A stretch of DNA of 13,187 bases, from positions 1 through 13,187 of the forward strand of contig CAJACJ010000542.1 of assembly GCA_903938205.1 (NCBI GenBank), in the 5' to 3' direction. The first letter of the stretch is position 1. Every line of letters begins with the position of its first letter. Of the stretch, positions 6,398 through 13,187 are shown piece after piece. The notes beneath the pieces are model-generated. The model searched no databases and was not told where the DNA came from. It saw nothing but the letters and a program-made list of their open reading frames with translations. The DNA is from an uncultured bacterium (GTDB taxonomy: Bacteria > Planctomycetota > Phycisphaerae > Phycisphaerales > SM1A02). The position numbers and the translations under genes are program-made.

Positions 6398-7003
6398 TCA
6401 TTTTATTAAAAAATTTGACCTTGATTTGGTTGCAATTTCAATATTTCGCTGGACTTCAGCTTCTGGAAGGACACGGCTCCAAAGCTCTTTGGCGGCTGTT
6501 TCATCACCGGCAATGGCCTTTACCAAGGCTAGGTTTGCAACATATTCGGCATCGTTCGGATCGATCGCATAGGCCGCATTAAAATCCACGGTTGCGGCCG
6601 GAAGATCGGCCGCCAGCAAATGGCACATGCCTCGATTGTTTACAAGCATTGGTTGGTTTGGAAATCGTTCAAGTCCGCGGTTGAGCCACTTGATTGCCTC
6701 CGCGTTGCGACCATCAATAAGCAATACCTCCGCACCCTCTGTATAGGTGCCTAAATAATTTGGAAATTCTTGCAGCATGCGATCCAAGATATAGCCAGCC
6801 CTAGCAGTGTCCCCTTTGGCAGCAAGAACCCGTGCCGTAAGTTGAAGGGTTTCCGGGGACGCGGGCTTCATGGTTCCACCTTCAAACCAGTCAGGTTCCG
6901 ATGGCACTTGACTGGTTGTCTCGCAACCCAATGGACCAAGAATCAGTATGGCGGCGACAAGTCCGCAAGTAGCAAGGCCTAGACGCAATTGATGTGCAAT
7001 CAT
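6398..7003 (-). CDS. tadD: TadD-like TPR lipoprotein of the Tad pilus
   Basis: This 201-residue protein has an N-terminal hydrophobic signal (LGLATCGLVAAILILGPLGC) ending at Cys27, a lipobox-like site. At least three tetratricopeptide repeats follow: about 49-84 (LAAKGDTARAGYILDRMLQEFP), 85-118 (LLIDGRNAEAIKWLNRGLERFP) and 119-152 (AADLPAATVDFNAAYAIDPND), with a partial fourth to about 183. TadD proteins are outer-membrane TPR lipoproteins that assist assembly of the secretin, much like PilF/PilW in type IV pili. The start ATG overlaps the stop of the preceding gene in an ATGA, implying translational coupling. TPR lipoproteins are widespread, so the TadD name rests on the locus context. Confidence 0.85.
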   Translation of the reverse strand: MIAHQLRLGLATCGLVAAILILGPLGCETTSQVPSEPDWFEGGTMKPASPETLQLTARVLAAKGDTARAGYILDRMLQEFPNYLGTYTEGAEVLLIDGRNAEAIKWLNRGLERFPNQPMLVNNRGMCHLLAADLPAATVDFNAAYAIDPNDAEYVANLALVKAIAGDETAAKELWSRVLPEAEVQRNIEIATKSRSNFLIK

Positions 7004-7659
7004 GGGTTTCCTCCTGATGACTTGCCATCTCCGGCATCATTTAAAATTTTTCCGCCCGATTCCTTCATTGGTGATTTACGAATGTTTTCACGGATTAGCA
7101 ACGCATCGATGGTGTTGACGCCGGCTCCGCCCGTTGATTCATCGCCAATTTTCACGCGAGTCAAGTCAATGCCAGCCTCCACAAGAGTTGCTCGGACCTG
7201 CTCAATTCTTGCCGCATGCAATGTGTCGCTTGCCGTTGCGCGCGGCAGGGAAATGCGGCCACCATCGTCGCGCATGGCTTCAGCCAGAATGGCCACGTCG
7301 CGTTTGCCTAGATTTGAAAGTTTCGCTGAATCAGGTTTGAAATGCATTTCGTACAAGGTGCGTTGCTTGATCACGCCCAGGCGGGTTTGGTCGTTGAAGG
7401 GCTCGCGCACATATTCCTTGTCCGCTGCAAGCTGCACATCATCTTTCAGAATGACACTATCGGTATGTTTTGGTGGGGGCTTGCTGCACCCCGTAACTGA
7501 AAGCATGACTGTGACTAGAAGATGAAGGACAAGAATGGCATGAAACTGTTTGACTATTCCAGGCAATGAATTCAAGCAGCTCAAGGATGGGCTTATATTT
7601 TTTTGCAGATTTTTTTGCAGGTTTTTTTTCATAGTTGTATTTGCGTTTACGGGATTCAT
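7000..7659 (-). CDS. CpaD/OmpA-like lipoprotein of the Tad pilus
   Basis: The protein has 219 residues from the ATG at 7657-7659. A long 40-residue N-region precedes a hydrophobic stretch (HAILVLHLLVTVMLSVTGC) with a good lipobox VTGC at Cys58. Another in-frame ATG at 7630-7632 would give a more usual signal peptide; neither start has a clear ribosome binding site. Residues about 105-180 (MHFKPDSAKLSNLGKRDVAILAEAMRD, then RIEQVRATLVEAGIDLTRVKIG) have the beta-alpha pattern of CpaD and OmpA-like domains: a residue run after 'L', then 'R...V...L...Gi...i'. CpaD lipoproteins are outer-membrane factors associated with the Tad secretin. The gene lies 15 bp after tadC and overlaps tadD by 4 nt. The CpaD assignment is inferred from fold pattern and location. 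Confidence 0.7.
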   Translation of the reverse strand: MNPVNANTTMKKNLQKNLQKNISPSLSCLNSLPGIVKQFHAILVLHLLVTVMLSVTGCSKPPPKHTDSVILKDDVQLAADKEYVREPFNDQTRLGVIKQRTLYEMHFKPDSAKLSNLGKRDVAILAEAMRDDGGRISLPRATASDTLHAARIEQVRATLVEAGIDLTRVKIGDESTGGAGVNTIDALLIRENIRKSPMKESGGKILNDAGDGKSSGGNP

Positions 7660-7674
7660 TTATTCTGGTGAGTT

Positions 7675-8574
7675 TCAACCAGCCGTTGCATTTTGAAGTA
7701 CGTCGACCATCATCAGAACAATTGGTCCAAAGATGAGCAAGATGGTCCCTGGCAACATCATGGCGGCCAATGGAATGAGCATTTTAACCGAGGCCTGATG
7801 GGCGCGTTCTTCAAGCACTTGAATTTCCTCGTGTCGAAGCGAGTCGCAAAGCACCTGGATCATGAGCGACATTCCGGTGCCGAATCTTTCGGTTTGTTCA
7901 AGCAGTGAACCCAATGAGCGGAATTGCGTGACTCCAGTTCTTTCTGTGGCTGCCATGAGTGACTCTCCCCATCGAACACCAAAGCCGACTTCAAGATTAA
8001 TCCAACGCATTTCTTGCGCAATAGCATCGCTCGCGTTTTCGAGAGTTTTTGCAACAGTCTCCCATGCGTTGGGCAGACTCATGCCACCTTGAACAGAAAT
8101 TTGCAGTAGATCAAGCATGATGGGAAAGTCTGAAACAATTTCAATACGCCGCTTTGTGACGCGCCATTCAAGCCAAGAAAACGGAATCCACCATCCAATG
8201 ACGGCGCCCATACAACCAGCAAGAAAAATTGCGGTGGATGATGAATTAAAACTCATCGCCAACCAAGAGCAACACGTTACGGCAACAACTAAAATCAGAG
8301 CATGAATGGAAACGAATCTCACTTGCGCCTTGGGCGTTGCAAATCCCGCGACGGTGAATGTGCGTCGCAGTGACTTTGGCAGCAAGGCGATGACTCCGCG
8401 TTGTTGATCTGTGAACGCCCAAGGATCGATAGTGCCGCGAGCAATGGCAGGCACGTTGGTTTCGCTGGTCACGTTGCGCAAGGCGTGCCAGCGAGCGATC
8501 AAGCTGAATCCCACCACGGCGATAAGGGTCGCTCCACCCGCGATCAGAGGCAGAATGATCACGATGGTTTCCAT
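7675..8574 (-). CDS. tadC: Tad pilus inner-membrane platform protein TadC
   Basis: This 299-residue GspF-family protein forms, with TadB, the inner-membrane platform on which the TadA motor acts. Hydrophobic segments are at about 4-26, 88-108, 115-135 and 266-290. The cytoplasmic GspF domain (about 148-265) is recognisable from FPIMLDLLQISVQGGMSL, the EMRWINLEVGFGVRWGESL region, and LEQTERFGTGMSLMIQVL, followed by the conserved AHQASVKMLIPLA run into the last membrane segment. The start ATG at 8572-8574 lies within the end of tadB (16-nt overlap), implying coupled translation. Confidence 0.92.
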   Translation of the reverse strand: METIVIILPLIAGGATLIAVVGFSLIARWHALRNVTSETNVPAIARGTIDPWAFTDQQRGVIALLPKSLRRTFTVAGFATPKAQVRFVSIHALILVVAVTCCSWLAMSFNSSSTAIFLAGCMGAVIGWWIPFSWLEWRVTKRRIEIVSDFPIMLDLLQISVQGGMSLPNAWETVAKTLENASDAIAQEMRWINLEVGFGVRWGESLMAATERTGVTQFRSLGSLLEQTERFGTGMSLMIQVLCDSLRHEEIQVLEERAHQASVKMLIPLAAMMLPGTILLIFGPIVLMMVDVLQNATAG

Positions 8575-9401
8575 TCGCGAAGGGATTCAATGCGGCTCAA
8601 TCGCTGGATCATGACCAGACCAAGGACAAGAAGAATAATGGAGAACCCTAAAATGGCGTTGCCCGATTTTCCATCAAGCAAGAATGTGCGATAGCCATCT
8701 ACAAGCGTGCACATCATTGGAACCGCGATCATTGGGAGGAAAAAAAATACGACGGCCGCGGCGCGGCTGTACGCAACAATGGTTTTGGCTCTACGTCGAA
8801 CTCGATTTAAATCAATCAAGGAACGAGCAAGACGATCCGTGGTGTCCGCCAAGTTTCCGCCCGCGGCGACCTGAATCATCAACGCGAGACCGAACGCGCG
8901 AAGCGACGCCATTGGAGATTGCAGCAGAACGCGGCGCACAGCCACAACCAATTCCTCACCCATGCTTTCGCGTTGAACAATTTGGCGGAAGGCAGCCTGT
9001 GTTTCGCCACGACTCTCTAAAGCCAGAATATGAAGCATGCCCGACATTGGAATTCCAGCTCGTAGCGAACGACTCGCACCACCAATGGCTTCGATGGCGT
9101 ATTGCTCTTCCCGTTGAGTTCGTTTCTGTTGAATACGGCTGCGAACTATGACATTTGCGCCGTACCACACCACGAACACCGCAAATGCCAAGCTTGGATT
9201 GCGCGAAATCTGCCAAGTGATTCCAGCCAAGACAACTCCACCAATCAGCGCAACATTTACATTTGTTTTTTTGATTTGAATGGGTTGAAGAATTTCTTTT
9301 GTGGCAGGTTTCATACGCTGTAGCGCGGGCAGCATGAAAAATATCCAAGCCATCAACACGATGACCGCCGTTAGGAATGGCACCAACATGGACTGCAACA
9401 T
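8559..9401 (-). CDS. tadB: Tad pilus inner-membrane platform protein TadB
   Basis: This is a 280-residue GspF-family membrane protein. Hydrophobic segments lie at about 5-25, 47-63, 69-87, 212-235 and 249-266. The GspF domain (about 101-210) contains YAIEAIGGASRSLRAGIPM and GLALMIQVAAGGNLADTTDR, typical of TadB. It partners TadC in the pilus platform. Its ATG (9399-9401) is 2 nt after the tadA stop codon, and its end overlaps tadC. Confidence 0.92.
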   Translation of the reverse strand: MLQSMLVPFLTAVIVLMAWIFFMLPALQRMKPATKEILQPIQIKKTNVNVALIGGVVLAGITWQISRNPSLAFAVFVVWYGANVIVRSRIQQKRTQREEQYAIEAIGGASRSLRAGIPMSGMLHILALESRGETQAAFRQIVQRESMGEELVVAVRRVLLQSPMASLRAFGLALMIQVAAGGNLADTTDRLARSLIDLNRVRRRAKTIVAYSRAAAVVFFFLPMIAVPMMCTLVDGYRTFLLDGKSGNAILGFSIILLVLGLVMIQRLSRIESLREWKPS

Positions 9402-9403
9402 GA

Positions 9404-10720
9404 TTACTTTGGATCCTTGTGGGACAGCGGACCAGCGGTAAAAATTGATGGGTCAATTGAAAGTCCGCGCGCGTGGAGACGTTCCATAAAATAAGGTTTG
9501 TGCCCGCTGGCGAAGAACCGTCCATGGAGTTGTCCTTCACGCACCCCTTCAAGATTAAATGTGTGCAACACTGTGACTTGAATTCCATTTTCGTCGCTGC
9601 CAGAAAGTTCCACCACTTCATTTACAACGCGTCGACCATCGGGCAAACGAGCCAAATGCACAACCATGTCAATGGCGGAAGCGATGTATTCGCGTAGCAC
9701 ACGAATCGGCATGTCGAAGCCGCCCATGGAAAGCATGGACTCGAGTCGCGTGAGCGTGTCTTTGGCGCTGTTGGCATGAAGCGTGGTCATGGAACCTTCG
9801 TGCCCAGTGTTCATGGCCTGCATCATGTCAAATGCTTCGGCGCCGCGGCATTCACCCACAATGATGCGGTCCGGCCGCATGCGTAGCGCGTTGCGAAGAA
9901 GTTCCCTGGCTTCAATGGCACCCACACCTTCCACATTTGCGGCGCGGGTTTCTAGACGAACAACATGACCACCTTCAAGCCTAAGTTCAGCCGCATCTTC
10001 AATGGTGATGACTCGTTCATTGGTGTCAATGGCAGCCGATGCTGCATTGAGCATGGTTGTTTTTCCTACACCAGTTCCACCAGAGAAAATAATATTCAGA
10101 CGGCCAGCGACAGCCGCGCGCAGCAGAGTCGCGGTCGCATCCGGGAGTGTTCCAAGTTGAACGAGGCCATCCAAACCAAGCGCTTGTTTGGGAAAGCGTC
10201 GAATACTAAGTTGGGCGCCGTCCACTGCCAAAGGCGCAATGATGGCGTTGATGCGTGACCCATCGGCCAGGCGCGCATCCACCATGGGACTACGTTCGTC
10301 AATGCGCCGCCCAGCGTTGCGAACGATGCGTTGAATGACATGTAGCAAATGCGCGGCGTCCCTGAACTGCGCGTTGCATTGCTCCAACAGACCGTTTCGC
10401 TCAATGAAGACCCGATCAGGACTGACCACAAGAATGTCCGTGATGGATTCATCAGCCATCAGGGGCTCAAGTGGACCAAGCCCGAACATGTCATCAAGCA
10501 CACCTTGCACAAGCCACTCTTGATCTTGTTTGGAATGAGTCGACCCCAACTGTTCCAGCAATTGCAACACGCGATTGGTGCATTGAGCAACAAGTTGGTC
10601 GCGATCCATTTGATCGGCGGCGGAAAAATCAAACTTGCTCACAAGCCGTGTATGTAAATTGCGCCGCAGCGTGACAAGAGCTGGGTCATTCACCGGACTG
10701 CCGGCTTCAACATTCTTCAC
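9404..10720 (-). CDS. tadA: Tad pilus assembly ATPase TadA/CpaF
   Basis: This 438-residue cytoplasmic secretion ATPase (VirB11/GspE superfamily) powers Flp pilus assembly. The N-terminal part has the LGPLEPLMADESITDILV segment (81-98) typical of CpaF. The motor domain has Walker A GGTGVGKTT (214-222), an acidic Asp box TIEDAAEL (239-246), the Walker B-region RIIVGECRG (285-293) and a His box GHEGSMTTLHANS (306-318). All catalytic motifs are intact. The start is a GTG (10718-10720) that overlaps the stop of the CpaB-CpaC gene by 4 nt (GTGA). In most Tad loci TadZ/CpaE lies before tadA; here it is absent at this position. Confidence 0.96.
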   Translation of the reverse strand: MKNVEAGSPVNDPALVTLRRNLHTRLVSKFDFSAADQMDRDQLVAQCTNRVLQLLEQLGSTHSKQDQEWLVQGVLDDMFGLGPLEPLMADESITDILVVSPDRVFIERNGLLEQCNAQFRDAAHLLHVIQRIVRNAGRRIDERSPMVDARLADGSRINAIIAPLAVDGAQLSIRRFPKQALGLDGLVQLGTLPDATATLLRAAVAGRLNIIFSGGTGVGKTTMLNAASAAIDTNERVITIEDAAELRLEGGHVVRLETRAANVEGVGAIEARELLRNALRMRPDRIIVGECRGAEAFDMMQAMNTGHEGSMTTLHANSAKDTLTRLESMLSMGGFDMPIRVLREYIASAIDMVVHLARLPDGRRVVNEVVELSGSDENGIQVTVLHTFNLEGVREGQLHGRFFASGHKPYFMERLHARGLSIDPSIFTAGPLSHKDPK

Positions 10721-12876
10721 GGCGCCGCGGTCTCAATGGTGGGAGGTTTCGGCGGCGCGTCAACTGAGGCGCTCGTGGTGGTGAAGGTGGTTGTTGTCGC
10801 TGGTGATGGAGCGGCTTTGATTGTCTCAGGAAAAACTTCGCCAGCAGGAGTGGCGGGGAAAACATCCGCGGCCGAAACGCGTGGATCATCAGGTCTGCGC
10901 AAAGCGCCAGGACCACGCAGACCCTCAAGACCAAGAACCTTTAATCGCGCAAGCGGCTTTCCAGCCTTGGTTGCTCCAGCGAGTGAACCTTCCATAAACA
11001 GTTCCCAATCGTTTGGAGTTTCATGAAGTTCGCCAGGCATTGGACGCACCGTTCCATTGTCAAGCGGTTCGACAAGTTCGGCGGTGACCATCACCACCAA
11101 TTCAGTCTGATCTTCTTCGTATCGAACGCTTCGAAAGAGCACGCCAAGCACTGGAATTTCGCCCAAAATTGGAACCTTGGAAACGCGGCCCTGTTCCTTG
11201 GTTCGAAGCAGGCCAGCCATGGCGAATGATTGACCGCTTCCAAGTTCCACGGTTGTGCTTGACCTGCGCGTGATCACGCTTGGAATGGTGAAACCGTTTT
11301 GTCGAAGCGAACCAATCTCGCTGAGCTCGCTGACTTCCGGAGCCACTTCCAAACGAATGCGTCCTTGACCGAGCACTTCAGGGCGGAAGTTCAATCGCAC
11401 CCCAAATTCTTTGTACTCAATGGTGACCGCGCTGCTGGCGCCGGAATTCTGCACCACTGGAATTGGAAATGCTCCACCAACTAAAAAAGTTGCGCGCTCT
11501 CCGCTTACGGCCACCAAGTTTGGTTCAGCCAGTAAACGCACATATCTATTTTCGGAAAGAGCTTGAATATAAAATTCTAAATCAGAGCCTGGAATGCCTC
11601 CGAACAAAGTGACGGCGCTTGTAACTGGGTTCTTATCGAATCCAAAATTTGCTTGATTGACGCTACTTCCCGTGGTGACTGTATTTCCAGCTGCTCCTGT
11701 AGCTCCTGTGGTCGCTCCACCACCTGGAGAAATTGAAACTGGTTGGAATGGCGACGTCCCGCCTGGAGCTTGATAGCCGCCGAAAAACGAATTGCCACCA
11801 GCCACGGCGCCAAAGGCAAGTTCGCGCAACGCAGATCGGCTGGCCTCGGCGATTCGCACGCGCAATTGCACTTGCTGCACGCCCGCAATTCGAGAGAGAT
11901 CAACCCACTTTATCCCAGTGCTTGTCATAAAGTTTCGGATCAGCGTGGCGGTGGCAAGGTCCGGCATTGTGCCGTACAGCGCCAATGTTCCATCAATTTC
12001 CTCAATTTGAAGCACGACACTGAAGATGCGGCACAGTTTGGATTCCAACTGCTTTGCCTGCTTTGCAAGCGGGGACGAATAGATTGGCGGCGCGGCATCT
12101 TTTGACTGTTTCGTGCCTTTCGCATTTGGAGTTGCCTGCTCTGCTGAGCCAACGCCAAGTAACGACTTGGTTGTTGCCACGGCGAAATTAGTTGGGTCAG
12201 TCAGTTTGTCCGCATCCGAGCGCAACGTGATTCCAATGGTGCCGCGCACGCCGGCAAGTTCAACTTGTGCGGCTTGCTCTGGCGTCACCGCAAGAGTGAC
12301 AGAGAGTCTGCGTTGATTGATTCGGCGTTCGTTTGCAGTTGTTTCATTGGGTTTAATTCCGACCGCCTCATCATTCACGGCAAGAACGCGAATTCTCTCC
12401 AGCACGGTTCGCGTGATTGTTTCTTTCGGTGTATTTGCAGCCGCAGGCATTTCCATAGTTGCAAGCAAGTCAACTAAAGCGCCGGGATAAAGAACCACGC
12501 CTGGTGCAGTATCGTTAAGAACCACAGTAATTGCTCTGTATCCCGCTGGAAGTTGGCTGGCAATCATGGCGCCTGATCCCTGTTGAATCAAATCTTCCTC
12601 TCGAAACATTTGACCCTTTTGCATGGGCACAACAAGTATGCGACCCACCAACGCGGAGCGGGAAGAAATTGCATTGTTCGCATTGCCTGTAGCGGGCATA
12701 GTCTTTAAATCTTCCGCGACCAGTTGAGTTCCCGCTGGGAGGTTGCGTGCGGTCACAATCATTTCGCTTGCAACCGAACTTTTACCGGCGGAAAATAAAT
12801 TCTGCATCATGATTGACAGCAAGGCTGCAACCACGGCCATAACGAGTCCAATCATGATGATTCGTGATGTTTTCAA
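10717..12876 (-). CDS. CpaB-CpaC fusion: Tad pilus assembly protein joined to outer-membrane secretin
   Basis: This single uninterrupted 719-residue frame covers two Tad proteins that are usually separate. Residues 6-24 are a membrane segment or signal anchor. Residues about 37-100 are a SAF domain (VTARNLPAGTQLVAEDL) and 105-220 the second CpaB/RcpC domain (AGYRAITVVLNDTAPG, PGALVDLL, LSVTLAVTPEQAAQVELA). A linker at about 222-278 leads to a BON-like domain (278-330). The CpaC/RcpA secretin follows: VQLRVRIAEASRSALREL (336-353), EPNLVAVSGERATFLVGGAF (451-470), VPILGEIPVLGVLFRS (568-583) and LVVMVTAELVEP (593-604). The usual N-terminal pilus domain of CpaC is missing, replaced by CpaB. A Pro/Thr/Ala-rich tail of about 100 residues ends the protein. 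The start is a TTG (12874-12876) without a ribosome binding site; an ATG seven codons in is an alternative. It overlaps tadA by 4 nt. Confidence 0.93.
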   Translation of the reverse strand: MKTSRIIMIGLVMAVVAALLSIMMQNLFSAGKSSVASEMIVTARNLPAGTQLVAEDLKTMPATGNANNAISSRSALVGRILVVPMQKGQMFREEDLIQQGSGAMIASQLPAGYRAITVVLNDTAPGVVLYPGALVDLLATMEMPAAANTPKETITRTVLERIRVLAVNDEAVGIKPNETTANERRINQRRLSVTLAVTPEQAAQVELAGVRGTIGITLRSDADKLTDPTNFAVATTKSLLGVGSAEQATPNAKGTKQSKDAAPPIYSSPLAKQAKQLESKLCRIFSVVLQIEEIDGTLALYGTMPDLATATLIRNFMTSTGIKWVDLSRIAGVQQVQLRVRIAEASRSALRELAFGAVAGGNSFFGGYQAPGGTSPFQPVSISPGGGATTGATGAAGNTVTTGSSVNQANFGFDKNPVTSAVTLFGGIPGSDLEFYIQALSENRYVRLLAEPNLVAVSGERATFLVGGAFPIPVVQNSGASSAVTIEYKEFGVRLNFRPEVLGQGRIRLEVAPEVSELSEIGSLRQNGFTIPSVITRRSSTTVELGSGQSFAMAGLLRTKEQGRVSKVPILGEIPVLGVLFRSVRYEEDQTELVVMVTAELVEPLDNGTVRPMPGELHETPNDWELFMEGSLAGATKAGKPLARLKVLGLEGLRGPGALRRPDDPRVSAADVFPATPAGEVFPETIKAAPSPATTTTFTTTSASVDAPPKPPTIETAAP

Positions 12877-13010
12877 TGTATTAATTTAAAAGTGTAAATT
12901 CTACAAAGTCTTGCTTAGGAGCCATATATCGACATAAATTTGGATAAAAAAGGGCTGACTTTAAAGATTTTTCCATTTTGCCATGCTGACAGAATGGCGC
13001 ATCCGCTAGG
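12877..13010. other. Gap between the TadE-like gene and cpaB-cpaC
   Basis: This A+T-rich stretch of 134 bp has no ORF and breaks the otherwise tight gene spacing, so it may hold the promoter of the cpaBC-tadABC operon. I could not identify a convincing -35/-10 pair. A short imperfect stem (CCATTTTG 12973-12980 with CAGAATGG 12990-12997) has no T-run after it on either strand. Confidence 0.4.
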
Positions 13011-13187
13011 TCAGGGTTCGGGTTCCTTCACCATGCTCGCTCTACCCTTTAAACTTGTGGGAAGAGGCATAACACTGCTTAATCCGAGCAGTTGAACCTG
13101 CGAATATGGAGTCTCAATCATGACCACAATGGGTGTTCCAAATACTGCATTGGCAGGGTCTTGTGGACTTATGGTAATTGTCGACCC
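13011..13187 (-). CDS. TadE-like pseudopilin, C-terminal fragment
   Basis: A minus-strand frame runs in from the right edge and ends at a TGA at 13011-13013, giving the last 58 residues of a protein. The pattern FGTPIVVMIETPYSQVQLLG, then a hydrophobic-poor stretch and a final ASMVKEPEP, is that of TadE-like pseudopilins, whose C-termini read '(G)dpV.V.v.ypy....P....l......a.m..E'. TadE and TadF are minor pilin-like proteins processed by the prepilin peptidase and needed for pilus assembly. Its position upstream of the pilus operon supports this reading. The N-terminus with its pilin-like helix is outside the window. Confidence 0.65.
   Translation of the reverse strand, partial: GSTITISPQDPANAVFGTPIVVMIETPYSQVQLLGLSSVMPLPTSLKGRASMVKEPEP

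Noticed and set aside
11990..12140. Possible frameshift or sequencing artefact creating the CpaB-CpaC fusion
   Set aside because: The linker between the two domains is a low-complexity spacer (AEQATPNAKGTKQSKDAAPP), and both flanking domains stay in one frame with no compensating shift. An artefact would more likely break the frame than join it, although read-level confirmation is still needed.
1..13187. tRNA, rRNA, CRISPR arrays, insertion sequences or prophage genes
   Set aside because: I scanned for clustered repeats with spacers, transposase-like frames and tRNA-like cloverleafs and saw none. The only direct repeats of note are the 15-bp pair before fabI and the short A-tract units at 7588-7629.

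Overview
The window looks like chromosomal DNA of a planctomycete-type bacterium, probably related to Phycisphaerae. Three things point there. A secreted M14 carboxypeptidase ends in dockerin-like repeats of the form ADLDGSG.VD..D, which are common at the C-termini of exported proteins in that group. There is an exported DUF1573 protein, a family that is abundant there. Most genes lack a strong Shine-Dalgarno sequence. This assignment is an inference; no rRNA or marker gene is present to confirm it.

Left part (1-6000): mostly unrelated housekeeping and envelope genes. The 3' tail of a + strand gene (2-82) converges on a small exported protein that resembles a degenerate ChaN domain (minus, 140-772). 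Then come a secreted zinc carboxypeptidase (1016-2863, plus), elongation factor P (2903-3457, minus) whose modifiable tip residue is Asn rather than Lys or Arg, a 443-bp gap, an exported DUF1573 protein (3901-5037, plus) with its own terminator, and fabI (5166-5945, plus), preceded by a perfect 15-bp tandem repeat. The gap upstream of efp holds a run of RNA hairpins on the minus strand ending in a textbook intrinsic terminator. The G-U pairs in the stems show that the RNA-coding strand is the minus strand. It is either an undescribed small RNA or an attenuator leader for efp.

Right part (6001-13187): one minus-strand Tad (Flp) pilus locus. In transcription order it holds the C-terminus of a TadE-like pseudopilin (cut by the window end), a single 719-residue protein joining CpaB to the CpaC secretin, the TadA/CpaF ATPase, the platform proteins TadB and TadC, a CpaD-like lipoprotein, a TadD-like TPR lipoprotein, and finally the Flp pilin. 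Spacing is very tight: 4-nt overlaps at cpaBC/tadA and cpaD-like/tadD-like, a 16-nt overlap at tadB/tadC, and gaps of 2 and 15 nt at the other two junctions. This indicates one polycistron. Flp stands apart by about 160 bp, with a good ribosome binding site, a possible promoter and a strong terminator.

Together the locus would build a secretin-gated pilus. Flp is the fibre subunit, TadA powers assembly through the TadB/TadC platform, and the CpaB-CpaC fusion would link the inner-membrane/periplasmic part to the outer-membrane pore. The CpaD-like and TadD-like lipoproteins would support the secretin. No prepilin peptidase (TadV/CpaA) or TadZ/CpaE is seen here; they may lie outside the window. 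The two points most worth following up are the CpaB-CpaC fusion and the structured RNA upstream of efp.
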